A stretch of DNA of 64,000 nt from Acanthopleuribacter pedis (GTDB lineage Bacteria; Acidobacteriota; Holophagae; Acanthopleuribacterales; Acanthopleuribacteraceae), in the NCBI RefSeq assembly GCF_017377855.1, contig NZ_JAFREP010000020.1, forward strand, positions 124,001-188,000, given 5' to 3'. Each line of letters opens with the position of its first letter. Position 1 is the first letter of the stretch. The notes under the pieces were generated by a model that saw only the letters and a list, made by a program, of their open reading frames with translations, was not told the origin of the DNA and did not search any database. This document shows positions 9,051 to 17,767 of the stretch, piece by piece. The position numbers and the translations under genes were made by a program.

Positions 9051-9878
9051 TTGAAGTTTCGATTATTTATGGTCCTTATGGCCCTTGGTCTTGTCGCTAC
9101 GACGCCCGCTGAAGCCGAATCAGACAACACCACCCTGGAAGACACACTTATTGCATCTAAGTTATGGGCCGGTTATGCACTTAGCGAAAGCTTAAATCCA
9201 TTGACCATTGATATTGATGTCTCGGACGGTACGGTTTCTTTACACGGCGAGGTCGATAACCGCGCCGAGAAAAATCTGGCCGGCTCCATCGCGGAAGGCA
9301 CCGAGGGTGTACGCGATGTCGAAAATTACCTGACCATCACCAACAAGCCGGACACCGGCCGATCCAAACAAAAGGATACGACCATGGTCGCTGAAGCGGT
9401 TGAATTTGTTAACGATACCGCGATTGGGGTTGCCGTTTCTTCACGGTTAATCGCCAACAAACACGTCTCCGGTTTCAAAATTGATGTCGAAGTAGAAGAC
9501 GGTCACGTCAGCCTTGCCGGTAAGGTCTCCGACAAGCAAGAATTAAAAATCGCCAAAAGTATCGCCCGGAACACCAAGGGTGTCCAAACGGTAACCAGCC
9601 ACCTGAACATTAACGAAGCGGATCGGGAAGAAAAAGACCGTCGTATCGAACAGATGATGAACAAACTCGATGACGCCTGGATTGGTACCAAAATCAACAG
9701 CCAATACGCCTTTACCCGCGGCGTCGATGCAACCGATATCGACATCGAAGTTGATAAAGGGATCGTTACCTTAAAAGGTGAAGTCGCCACCATGGGCGAA
9801 AAAGAATTGGCCCACCAAATCGCCACCGACACGATCGGGGTTCGCAAAGTCCATACCGACGCCCTCGAAATTAAATAA
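9051..9878 (+). CDS. Periplasmic protein with three BON domains (OsmY-like)
   Basis: 275 residues from a TTG start preceded by TTAGGAGGA at about 8 bases. The signal peptide is MKFRLFMVLMALGLVATTPAEA. Three BON modules follow (about 33-97, 120-186, 210-275), each with the pattern I-V-DGxVxLxGxV and a terminal GVRxVxxxL. BON domains bind phospholipid or other envelope components; OsmY, with two, is a periplasmic chaperone induced by osmotic stress. Position directly after the two CsbD genes supports a shared stress role. The upstream ATG at 8931 lies inside the second CsbD gene and is rejected. Confidence 0.9.
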   Translation: MKFRLFMVLMALGLVATTPAEAESDNTTLEDTLIASKLWAGYALSESLNPLTIDIDVSDGTVSLHGEVDNRAEKNLAGSIAEGTEGVRDVENYLTITNKPDTGRSKQKDTTMVAEAVEFVNDTAIGVAVSSRLIANKHVSGFKIDVEVEDGHVSLAGKVSDKQELKIAKSIARNTKGVQTVTSHLNINEADREEKDRRIEQMMNKLDDAWIGTKINSQYAFTRGVDATDIDIEVDKGIVTLKGEVATMGEKELAHQIATDTIGVRKVHTDALEIK

Positions 9879-9894
9879 TTTATCGGGAACCACC

Positions 9895-10206
9895 TAGCCC
9901 GCATTTTTCACGAGAATTCGTCGCGAGAAGCTGAAAACCTTGTGCGTACGGAGATGACGACCAAGCGCAAACGGAGCGGGTCCGACCTATCGGGGTCCGA
10001 CCTATCGGGGTCCGACCTATCGGGGTCCGACCTATCGGGGTCCGACCTATCGGGGTCCGACCTATCGGGGTCCGACCTATCGGGGTCCGACCTATCGGCG
10101 TAGCAGCGCTACGTCGCGTATAGCTCGACTGAGTAAAGCGGAGGGCCGCCCCCGCGTAATCGCATGGGTTGCCCCGCGGCAGAACGCCTTGTGAGAAATG
10201 TGGGCT
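9895..10206 (+). mobile_element. MITE-like element, copy A (with 8 x 15-bp internal array)
   Basis: The ends are CCCGCATTTTTCACGAG and CCTTGTGAGAAATGTGGGC, imperfect inverted repeats shared with the copies at 12722, 31746, 32134, 52711, 59279 and 62371. The left end is flanked by TA. Inside are the family core words (CGTCGCGAGAAGC, GTAATCGCATGGG) and an array of eight copies of a 15-base unit (TCCGACCTATCGGGG, 9981-10100). There is no ORF with recognisable function, so it is non-autonomous. Confidence 0.8.
9981..10100 (+). repeat. Tandem array, 8 x 15 bp
   Basis: Eight head-to-tail copies of TCCGACCTATCGGGG; the last ends CGGCG. The first seven copies are identical. The array lies inside MITE-like copy A; related units of 16 bp occur in the copy at 62371. 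Confidence 0.95.
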
Positions 10207-10271
10207 CGTTCGCACATCAATCGATGAATTCATGGGCACGTACGCGTGCCCATCTTTTTGAGGGGGTTTTT

Positions 10272-11177
10272 ATGTTTACAAGTGCAATAGAAGCACTCAA
10301 TTCGAAATTCAGCCAATGGCTGGATACGGCCGTGGCCCATTTTCCGAACTTTATGGTTGCGGTGCTGATTTTGATGATGTTCTTTTTGGTGGCCAAAGGG
10401 GTCGCCTTGGTCGTGAAACGGGTGACGCAACCCTTCAACCACAACCAAACCATCGTCGATCTCTTGGTTAAGCTGGCCCAGATCGTCTTTATTTGTGTCG
10501 GTTTGTTTGTCGCCATGGGTGTCCTCGGCCTGCAAAAAGCGGTCACCTCGCTCCTTGCCGGTGCCGGTCTGGTGGGTTTGGCCCTGGGTTTGGCATTTCA
10601 GGACTTGGTAACCAACCTGATCGCCGGGATTTTTTTGGGGATTCGCCAACCCTTTCGCCAAGGGGATGTCGTGGAAACAGGCGGCCTGCTAGGTACCGTC
10701 AAAAAACTCAGCCTACGCAATACCCTACTCGAGGATTTTAACGGCCGAATTTGCATTCTGCCCAACAACGAAGTTTTTCAAAAACCATTGATCAATTATT
10801 CGCTGAACGGAATTCGTCGCGTCGATATCCCGGTCGGCATCGCCTATGACAGTGACTTGCGACAAGCTTCGAACCTCGCGGTGGAAGCCGTGAGCGCCTT
10901 GGACTTCATCGACGAGGGTTTGGGCGCACCCGAGGGGGTGTTTACCCAATTTAACGACAGCAGTATCGACATGGAGGTTCGCTTCTGGATTCAGTTCCCG
11001 GGCCCGGTGTCCTTCCCCGAGGCGAAAAGCCAAGGGATCATCGCCATCCGAAAAGCATTCGCCGAGGCCGGCATCGAAATTCCGTTCCCCATTCGCACGC
11101 TCACCCTGGAGGAAGGCGCGGATGCGCTGCCCATCAACCTTTTCGATCAAAAACGTGAAAATCGCAAGTCCGCTTAA
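10272..11177 (+). CDS. MscS-family small-conductance mechanosensitive channel
   Basis: 301 residues. Three hydrophobic segments (about 15-40, 62-85, 90-125) are followed by the MscS pore/beta signature (GLALGLAFQDLVTNLIAGIF, IRQPFRQGDVVE) and a soluble C-terminal alpha/beta domain. These channels open under membrane tension to release solutes during hypo-osmotic shock. The ATG at 10272 has GAGGGGG 6 bases upstream. The frame runs further upstream but only through the MITE-like element. It is close in size to E. coli MscS and follows the CsbD/BON stress genes. Confidence 0.92.
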   Translation: MFTSAIEALNSKFSQWLDTAVAHFPNFMVAVLILMMFFLVAKGVALVVKRVTQPFNHNQTIVDLLVKLAQIVFICVGLFVAMGVLGLQKAVTSLLAGAGLVGLALGLAFQDLVTNLIAGIFLGIRQPFRQGDVVETGGLLGTVKKLSLRNTLLEDFNGRICILPNNEVFQKPLINYSLNGIRRVDIPVGIAYDSDLRQASNLAVEAVSALDFIDEGLGAPEGVFTQFNDSSIDMEVRFWIQFPGPVSFPEAKSQGIIAIRKAFAEAGIEIPFPIRTLTLEEGADALPINLFDQKRENRKSA

Positions 11178-11506
11178 TACCGCGCTGCGCTCGTGATGAA
11201 AACGGGTGAAACATCCCTTCAAATTGTGGGTAATTCGCATCACGGCCGTTCCGGGTTCAAGAAACAGCGTGGTTTCGGGACCCGGGCGGCCACCGCGGCG
11301 GTAACCGAAACCACCGGCTCATTCCTCGCGGTTCCCGCGAGGAAATAGTAAATCGCAAGGGGCGCTCGCGTTAAGAGGACCCAAACGGAGAACCCATCCC
11401 ACCCGTCGCAATCACGGAACGCGAACTAATTGGTGGCCCAAGTTCAAAAGGCGACTTGGGCCGCTACGGACCGCTTATGAACCAGCGGCAGGTTGCAAAG
11501 AAAGGT
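11178..11506. other. Intergenic region with three inverted repeats
   Basis: Between convergent mscS and the phosphatase-fold gene. It holds a 10-base inverted repeat GTGGTTTCGG/CCGAAACCAC (11269-11278 and 11305-11314), a palindrome CCTCGCGGTTCCCGCGAGG (about 11324-11342), and a 9-base hairpin GGCCCAAGT/ACTTGGGCC (11435-11462) near the end of the minus-strand gene. The last is terminator-like but lacks a T run. No gene is seen. Confidence 0.6.
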
Positions 11507-12160
11507 TTAGCACTCGTATAGGTCGTCGGCAACAGCCGCACCCACACCGGACTCGAAATGGTGGGTCTGGTTCCACGACGTCATTTGATAAGGACCGTCT
11601 TCGTAGATGCGTTCAAAAACCGCAAAACTCCCGTGTGCCATCGAAAAACGTTTGGCGGCGTCGAGCGGTAAATCAAGCACGGCGCAACACAAAACACGCA
11701 GAACCGCGTCTTGAAGCACAAAGGCGATGGTTTCGTCGCTGTTGGTCTGTTGCACAATGTGCGCCAGATCGTTGTAGGCACGGGCATACACTTCACGCAA
11801 GGATTCGCCACCGGGCGTGGGGAAATTCGGGTCGGTCAACCATGCCTCGTAACGGCGTCGATCTCCATGGCGAATGTAACTGATCCGCCGATCTTCCCAT
11901 TCACCGTAATCCATCGCATGGAAACCCGCGACCGGGTGCGGCGACAGATGGTGCACCTCAGCCAGCGGCAACGCGGTGGACACGGCACGCTTAAGCGGAC
12001 TCAACGCCAAAAAAGAAATGCTGTACTTGTCCAGAGCATGACCCAGGGCCGAAGCCTGGTAGAAACCATTTTCATTGAGGTCCACGTCCATTCGCCCCAA
12101 AAAGGTTTCGCGCAGGAAGTAATCGGTCTCCCCTGGCCTTATAAAAATCAACCTTGGCAT
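11507..12160 (-). CDS. Histidine-phosphatase-superfamily protein lacking both catalytic histidines
   Basis: 217 residues with the phosphoglycerate mutase fold: N-terminal LIFIRPGETDYF, GRMDVDLNENGFYQASALG, AMDYGEWEDR and the later FPTPGGESLREVYARAYNDL. In active members the first motif is RHGET; here codon CCA gives Pro in place of the phosphorylated His (RPGET, residues 8-12). The second catalytic His, in the usual (V)sHgg motif, is replaced by Gln (AFVLQDAVLR). The rest of the fold is intact, so this is probably a pseudo-phosphatase with a binding or regulatory role, or an enzyme of altered chemistry. GGAGG precedes the ATG. It is a single gene with no informative neighbours. Confidence 0.85.
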   Translation of the reverse strand: MPRLIFIRPGETDYFLRETFLGRMDVDLNENGFYQASALGHALDKYSISFLALSPLKRAVSTALPLAEVHHLSPHPVAGFHAMDYGEWEDRRISYIRHGDRRRYEAWLTDPNFPTPGGESLREVYARAYNDLAHIVQQTNSDETIAFVLQDAVLRVLCCAVLDLPLDAAKRFSMAHGSFAVFERIYEDGPYQMTSWNQTHHFESGVGAAVADDLYEC

Positions 12161-13310
12161 ATCCTAACCTCCAAAAGATGAGGACACCTCGACCAACCAA
12201 CGTCGATCAAGATTGACTACCTGGTTTAACGGTGGATTCACGAGTTGGTTCAAAAAACAGCAAACGGTGGCTGATGATTGGGTAAGCGAGTCGGTGTCGC
12301 GGGATGAACCAGGATTGTGCGAATAACCGCTCTGCGGATTCTTTCAAAAACAGTGCCGGTGCGGAAGGCCGTGTTTAAGTCTTCATACGGATGGAAACCG
12401 TTGGAGCTTTAATACAAATCGAATTTTCAACAAGAAAAGGAACCGACCGCGATCTAGGCCTACAGTCTAGCAGGGGTTTTGGCTTTCGTGAAAAGGAAGT
12501 TAACACAAAGGGAGTTTTTACTTAAAAAAAAACACCTGGTGTGAAAGCGACCCAACAAACAGGCGGCGCGACGGGTGCGAAGAGACCCATTTTTGACGAC
12601 GCGGGGCCGGGCTACGAAACCATCGAGCCCCGTGAAAACAGAGCCGCCCCCAAAAGGCCACACCCCGCCGGCCCTCGGCGGACAAACCGCACCAGGTGAA
12701 ACCCCCTCACTTTAAACGAGCTAGCCCGTATGTCTCACAAGGATTCGTCGCGAGAAGCTGAAAGCCTTATGCGTACGAAGACGACCACCGAGCGCCGGCG
12801 CAGGCCGACCTTTCGCGGGATCGACCTCGCGCGGGGCCGACCTCGCGGCGTAGCAGCCGAGGCGAAGTCGGCGTGACCGAGTATGCGGAGTAATCGCATG
12901 GCTTTCGGTTTCGTAGCAGAATTCCTTGTGAGAAATGCGGGCCGGCACTTAGCCCATGCCACCACCGCCCTGCTCGGGTATAATCGGCGCGGGTCACCCC
13001 GCGATACGGGCCGGTTTCACTTCCACCCGTCGCTTGCCGACTCATTTGGCGAACGGCGTTTTTCACGCTTTACTTTCCCAAATTAGCCGAGGTTATCCCG
13101 ATCCAACTTGGTTTGCGCCGCCGCGACCCACTTCGTTCCGGCCCCCCTCCTCTTGTAATCCTGGACGAAGGGGGAAGCTAGCAAACCGTGTTATTTCCTC
13201 ACCCTTTCCTCACGGTGCCGCAACGCGCGAGCACCCAATCCGGTTCCGATTTTTCACGTTCACCCGACTTCAGCGATTTTGGTCGGGTTTCGCTCAGGAG
13301 GCGAAGTCCC
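12161..13310. other. Intergenic region before gltX
   Basis: About 1.15 kb without a supported gene. The only organised feature is MITE-like copy B (12722-12942). The remainder (12161-12720 and 12943-13310) shows short frames with skewed composition and no Shine-Dalgarno-linked ORF. Promoters for the divergent phosphatase-fold gene and gltX must lie here, but I cannot single out convincing boxes. Confidence 0.5.
12722..12942 (+). mobile_element. MITE-like element, copy B
   Basis: Same orientation and inverted ends as copy A: TAGCCCGTATGTCTCACAAGG at the left and TCCTTGTGAGAAATGCGGGC at the right. It contains the shared words GGATTCGTCGCGAGAAGC and GAAAGCCTTATGCGTACG, about three degenerate (G/T)CGACC-type units, and a core GCGTAGCAGCCGAGGCGAAG. 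No coding capacity. Confidence 0.8.
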
Positions 13311-14819
13311 ATGTCCGATTCACCCATCCGCGTCCGCATTGCGCCCTCCCCCACCGGCTCCCCCCACGTCGGCACCGCCTACATCGCCCTGTATAATTAT
13401 TGTTTCGCCAAAGCCGGCGGCGGCAGCTTCATTTTGCGTATCGAGGACACCGACCAAAGCCGCTCCAAACCCGAATACGAGACCATGATCCTCGACGCCT
13501 TGCGCTGGACCGGTCTGCAGTGGGACGAGGGTCCCGATGTCGGCGGCGACTACGGTCCCTACCGCCAAAGCGAACGGACCGACATCTACCGCGAGCACGC
13601 GCAAACCCTGATTGACAACGGTCATGCTTACAAGTGCTTCTGCACGGAAGAACGCCTCAACGCGCTGCGCGAGGCGCAACGCCAAGCCGGCGGCAACATG
13701 GGTTACGACGGCCACTGCGCCACCCTCTCCGCCGAGGAAATCAAAGCCCAAGAAGACGCGGGCACGCCCTTCACGGTCCGCATGCAGGTTCCCCGCGAGG
13801 GGCAATTGGTGGTGAACGATACCTTGCGCGGTGATATCACCTTTGACCTCGCCACCATCGACCACCAAATTCTGCTCAAATCCGACGGCTTCCCCACCTA
13901 CCACCTGGCCAACGTGGTCGACGATCACTTGATGAAGATCACCCACGTCTTGCGCGGCGAGGAATGGTTGCCCAGCCTGCCCAAGCACGTTCTCCTTTAC
14001 CAATACTTCGGCTGGGAACCCACCCAGGTCATTCACCTGCCGCTGCTGCGCAACGCCGACGGCTCCAAGCTGTCCAAGCGTAAAAACCCCACCTCCATCC
14101 TTTATTACCGCGACATGGGCATCATTCCCGAGGCCTTGGTTAACTTCCTCGGCAACATGGCCTACAGCCAACCCGACGGCAGCGAAATTTTCGCCCTTGA
14201 AAAAATGGTCGCCGATTTCGACATCAAACGCATCAGCCTGGGCGGTCCCATTTTCGATATGGACAAGCTCACCTGGGTCAACGGGCAACACCTCCAGGCC
14301 TTACCCGCCGAGGAACTGGTCGCTCGGTTGATGGGCTGGCGCTTTAACGAAACCTTTCTGCAACAGTTAATGCCGATGATGACCAAACGTTTGACCACCC
14401 TCGGCGATTTCACCAAGTACTGCGACATCTTTTTCCTCAGCCAGATCACCGTCGACAAGGAAACCATTCCACCCAAGGGCAAAGAGGCGGAAGATACCCG
14501 TGACTTCCTGCAAAAATTCATCTGGGAACTGGAAACGCTGGTTCAGTTTGATCGCGAAGCGATTGAACAAGCGTTCCGCATCGTGGGGGACATCCACGGT
14601 TGGTCGATGCGCGAAACCACCCACGCGGTACGTTTGGCGGTGACGGGCAAAACGGTGGTACCCCCCCTGTTCGACAGCATGGCGATCATCGGCAGTGATG
14701 TTTGCCGCAACCGGATGATGGCGGCGGTAACGCAGCTCGGCCCACTGGGCAAGAAGAAACTCAAAAAACTGCGCGAAAGTTGGGATCGCGCGCGTGCCGC
14801 GGTCGCCGGTGTGGATTAG
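13311..14819 (+). CDS. gltX: Glutamyl-tRNA synthetase
   Basis: 502 residues. A class I aminoacyl-tRNA synthetase with the HIGH-equivalent APSPTGSPHVGTAY at residues 11-24, FILRIEDTDQSRS, and the KMSKS-equivalent KLSKRK near residue 251. These identify GluRS, which charges tRNA-Glu (and possibly tRNA-Gln in organisms using the amidotransferase route). The ATG at 13311 has CAGGAGG 9 bases upstream; longer versions of the frame run through low-quality sequence. Its stop overlaps the stop region of the convergent 2H phosphoesterase gene by four bases, so transcription of the two is opposed with no spacer. Confidence 0.95.
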   Translation: MSDSPIRVRIAPSPTGSPHVGTAYIALYNYCFAKAGGGSFILRIEDTDQSRSKPEYETMILDALRWTGLQWDEGPDVGGDYGPYRQSERTDIYREHAQTLIDNGHAYKCFCTEERLNALREAQRQAGGNMGYDGHCATLSAEEIKAQEDAGTPFTVRMQVPREGQLVVNDTLRGDITFDLATIDHQILLKSDGFPTYHLANVVDDHLMKITHVLRGEEWLPSLPKHVLLYQYFGWEPTQVIHLPLLRNADGSKLSKRKNPTSILYYRDMGIIPEALVNFLGNMAYSQPDGSEIFALEKMVADFDIKRISLGGPIFDMDKLTWVNGQHLQALPAEELVARLMGWRFNETFLQQLMPMMTKRLTTLGDFTKYCDIFFLSQITVDKETIPPKGKEAEDTRDFLQKFIWELETLVQFDREAIEQAFRIVGDIHGWSMRETTHAVRLAVTGKTVVPPLFDSMAIIGSDVCRNRMMAAVTQLGPLGKKKLKKLRESWDRARAAVAGVD

Positions 14820-15364
14820 CCCAAGGGCACCTCGAGGACTTGGCGCCAATGATCGAATGGGTGCCAGCCACGGGGACCCGGCGTGACCAAGGCGAGCCGA
14901 TCAAACACCAGCGAGGCGGGTACTTCCGCCTCGTACCACCCTTGCTTTTCGAAAGATAGAGCCTGCTTGTCGGCGTCGGTAAGCGGCGCGTAAATCAAAC
15001 TAAGATGGGGGTTGAGCCGGTAGTTTTTCGGGTTCCCCAAGGCGTCGGTGATTTCGGTAAACCAGTCCGCCAAAGCCGGCGTTGCACCCAGCGACAGAAA
15101 CAAGGTTTGGAACAAAAAATCACCGTGGGTTAAGCCGGTGACAGGCAGCGTCAAGGGCACACACGCCGCGACCAGACGCCGGACCACCGCCTCAAGCGCC
15201 TCGTCCACCACGGCCTTACCGCCGTAAGCGGTGACGTGGGGCGTGAAGCGCGGCGCATCAAAACGCGCGGCAAGTCGGTGGATTTCGCCCTGCAACGACA
15301 TGGCCGCTTCCCCCTCGGGAAGCAGCCATAACGCGAAATCCCAAGCCTCGCTAACGTCGGTCAC
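14816..15364 (-). CDS. 2H phosphoesterase, cyclic-phosphodiesterase/2'-5' RNA ligase-like
   Basis: 182 residues from a GTG at 15364. Two HxT/S motifs define the 2H superfamily: HVT at residues 43-45 (in FTPHVTAYGG) and HLS at 120-122 (in LNPHLSLIYAP). The N-terminal FALWLLPEGEAA resembles cyclic nucleotide phosphodiesterases that open 1'',2''-cyclic phosphates or 2',3'-cyclic ends. The start lies 14 bases inside the 3' end of the pyruvate kinase gene, so it is translationally coupled to pyk. Its stop overlaps the convergent gltX stop. The precise substrate cannot be read from sequence. Confidence 0.8.
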   Translation of the reverse strand: MTDVSEAWDFALWLLPEGEAAMSLQGEIHRLAARFDAPRFTPHVTAYGGKAVVDEALEAVVRRLVAACVPLTLPVTGLTHGDFLFQTLFLSLGATPALADWFTEITDALGNPKNYRLNPHLSLIYAPLTDADKQALSFEKQGWYEAEVPASLVFDRLALVTPGPRGWHPFDHWRQVLEVPLG

Positions 15365-16805
15365 TGCCGATTTCGATGACCCGTAGCAAGTTGGTGCTGC
15401 CGGAGGTCCACAACGGATAGCCGGCGGTGAGGATGGCGACATCACCGGAACGCACCAAACCCAGTTCGGTAATGCGGGCTTCCACTTCGCCGAACATCTC
15501 TTCAATGGTGGCCGGTTTTTTGAGCAGGATCGGGATAATGCCCCAGAAAGCGCGCATGCGTCGCGCGATGTGCTCGTGAATGGTGGCGCCGACGATAAAG
15601 GTGTCGGGATGTTTTTTGGATAGTTTGAGCGCCGAGTAACCCGAGTTGGTAAAGGCAACCAACAGACGCGCACCCATCAGACCGGCGGTATGAAACGCGG
15701 CGGTGCTGACCCCGTCGGGAATGTGGTGAATGCTGCCCTTGGGCATGGTCGGCGCCTGGTAGCGGTAAACCGCGTGGCTCTCGGCCTCCGAGGCGATTTT
15801 TGACATCATCTCAACGGCTTCAATCGGGTAGGCACCCGCGGCGGTTTCCGCCGACAACATACAGGCGTCGGTGCCATCCAAAATGGCGTTGGCCACATCG
15901 GATGCCTCGGCCCGCGTCGGCACCGGAATTTCGATCATGCTTTCCAACATCTGAGTCGCGGTAATGACAAACTTGCCGGACATGTTGGCGCGCATAATGA
16001 TTTCTTTTTGTAGCAAGGGCACCCGTTCGGAACCAATTTCAACACCCAAATCACCGCGGGCCACCATCACCCCGTCGGAGTGACCGATAATCGGAATTAA
16101 TTCTTCGATGGCCTCGGGACGTTCAATCTTGGCAATCAAAAACAGGTGGTTTTTGCCAAAACCATCGGCTGATTCGCGCACATGGATCATGTCCTGGGCA
16201 TGGCGTACAAACGAAACCGCCACAAAATCAACCTGAAGGTCGACGGCCATTTTCAGATCGGCCAAATCTTTTTCACTGAGTGACGGCGCGGTAATTTTGG
16301 TGTCGGGCAGGTTGATCCCCTTGCGCTGCTTGAGCAGGCCGGGCACAACCACGGTGGCGGTGACCAACTTGTCATCAATCGATTCCACCCGCAGGCCGAT
16401 TTTCCCGTCGTCGATCAATACCATTTCGCCAGGCTTAACGTCCTCGGCAAAATACTCGTAGGTGGTGAATAGCAGGTCAGGGCTGCCAACCCCGGAGCCG
16501 GTGGTGATGCGCAGCGTTTGCCCCGCAACAAGCTGAATCGGCTCATCGAGGCGACCCAAACGAATCTTGGGCCCCTGTAGATCGAACATAATCGGCAGAA
16601 AAAGCCCCAGTTCCGCTGAGACTTCGCGCACCAGCGCGGCGAGCGCGGCACGGTCCTCGGGTTCCCCATGGGAACAATTGATGCGGGCCAAATCCATGCC
16701 CGCCAACATCAACTCTTTGAGTTTTTCCCGGTTATTAACCGCCGGTCCCAAGGTACAGACGATTTTGGTTTTGCGTTTCCATTTGTAAGGCGTTACCCCG
16801 GCCAT
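15351..16805 (-). CDS. pyk: Pyruvate kinase
   Basis: 484 residues. It carries KIVCTLGPA and ARINCSHGEPED at the N-terminus, the active-site segment LIAKIERPEAIEEL, VMVARGDLGVEIGSERV, and the C-terminal allosteric domain. It converts phosphoenolpyruvate and ADP to pyruvate and ATP in the last step of glycolysis. Length is standard for bacterial PykA/PykF. GAGGAG lies 6 bases before the ATG. The downstream 2H phosphoesterase gene overlaps its 3' end by 14 bases. Confidence 0.96.
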   Translation of the reverse strand: MAGVTPYKWKRKTKIVCTLGPAVNNREKLKELMLAGMDLARINCSHGEPEDRAALAALVREVSAELGLFLPIMFDLQGPKIRLGRLDEPIQLVAGQTLRITTGSGVGSPDLLFTTYEYFAEDVKPGEMVLIDDGKIGLRVESIDDKLVTATVVVPGLLKQRKGINLPDTKITAPSLSEKDLADLKMAVDLQVDFVAVSFVRHAQDMIHVRESADGFGKNHLFLIAKIERPEAIEELIPIIGHSDGVMVARGDLGVEIGSERVPLLQKEIIMRANMSGKFVITATQMLESMIEIPVPTRAEASDVANAILDGTDACMLSAETAAGAYPIEAVEMMSKIASEAESHAVYRYQAPTMPKGSIHHIPDGVSTAAFHTAGLMGARLLVAFTNSGYSALKLSKKHPDTFIVGATIHEHIARRMRAFWGIIPILLKKPATIEEMFGEVEARITELGLVRSGDVAILTAGYPLWTSGSTNLLRVIEIGSDRR

Positions 16806-17524
16806 AGTTGCTCCTCATATTTTGACTTACTGTGACCTGTATCGATGCACTTCAACGCTTTCCTCGCGGGTTCCGCGAAAAAAGTGCTAAACGCAAACTT
16901 CGCTTGCGTCAGGCGTGGTAGGAAGCGAGAAAAACGCGCGGCGCCAAGCGCCGGACACGATCAGCCCACCCGCCGCGGCAAAAAAACCGAGACACCCGGT
17001 GAGCTATAAACGCCAATCAATCAAAAGGGCCAAATCCAAGAAGCCGGCACTTCTCCGTGAACACCAAACGGCCGTTATGGATCGCCGGGAATTTTGACCT
17101 TCCCAACCCGGCAATACCCAACCCTGGTCCACCGACCCTTCAAAAACGAGAGACACACGCCCATAAATTCGCACAGCGCCCGCCCTCATGCAACCACTTC
17201 GTGTGGGAAAAGCGCGAAGGCAAGGTCCCAGCCGGCACATGCCTCGCGGCGAACAACAGCAAACAAAGACGTTACACGGGAAGCAAGCCTATTGAAAGCC
17301 GGCGACGAAACAATGATGCATCCCCAGCGAATCGGGCCGCCGCGACCGCCCGCGCCAATCAAACCTTGTTGCCCAAAAACGAAAGATGTTATTTTAGGGG
17401 GAGGTTTCGTCCCCCTTCCAAGCCTTGTTTCCCCGCGGCGCGGTCAGGCCGAATGTGGCTCCGACCACTTGCGTCCGCACCACAAAGGTCACGCGAATCG
17501 TCAATCCAATGTGCGGGTATTATT
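16806..17524. other. Intergenic region between pyk and the Fis-type gene
   Basis: About 720 bases without a supported gene; the long plus-strand frame upstream of the Fis domain has biased, non-conserved composition. It contains TCCTCGCGGGTTCCGCGA (16861-16878), resembling the palindrome at 11324-11342, and a hairpin GGGGGA...TCCCCC near 17398-17416. Confidence 0.5.
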
Positions 17525-17743
17525 TTGCATCATAAACTTTCAGAACTAGTTGCCGAACTTATTAATAACAACATCGACTTGCAGTTTGCCAAGAAAGAAC
17601 TGGAGTCGACCTACATCCAGCAGATCTTAATGCAACACAACGGTAACATCGGCCATTCGGCCAAGGCCCTCGGCATGCACCGCAACACCTTATCCAAACG
17701 CATCAAGGACCTCAAAATTACCATTAACCCCGATGAAGCCTAA
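17525..17743 (+). CDS. Fis-type DNA-binding protein
   Basis: About 72 residues. The C-terminal half is a Fis/NtrC-type helix-turn-helix: ELESTYIQQILMQHNGNIGH followed by SAKALGMHRNTLSKRIKDL. Such proteins are either small nucleoid factors (Fis) or the detached DNA-binding part of sigma-54 activators. No ATG is available near the domain; a TTG at 17525 gives LHHKLSELVAELINNNIDL, which resembles the Fis N-terminal helix, so I prefer it over the long upstream extension. The start is therefore uncertain. The CpoB-like gene starts 24 bases after its stop. Confidence 0.7.
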   Translation: MHHKLSELVAELINNNIDLQFAKKELESTYIQQILMQHNGNIGHSAKALGMHRNTLSKRIKDLKITINPDEA

Positions 17744-17767
17744 TCGGGAACCGCGACCGAGTTCACC

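Noticed and set aside
9880..10239. 119-codon minus-strand ORF with repeated IGRTP words
   Set aside because: It is produced by the 15-bp array within MITE-like copy A; no coding signals.
13320..14291. 323-codon minus-strand ORF opposite gltX
   Set aside because: Its composition is that of the antisense frame of a GC-rich gene (Val/Gly/Ala-rich with no motif), while the plus strand encodes an intact tRNA synthetase.
17057..17524. N-terminal extension of the Fis-type protein (about 155 codons)
   Set aside because: The sequence is low-complexity Arg/Ala/Pro-rich and not like any Fis or NtrC N-terminus; the conserved part begins at the TTG at 17525.
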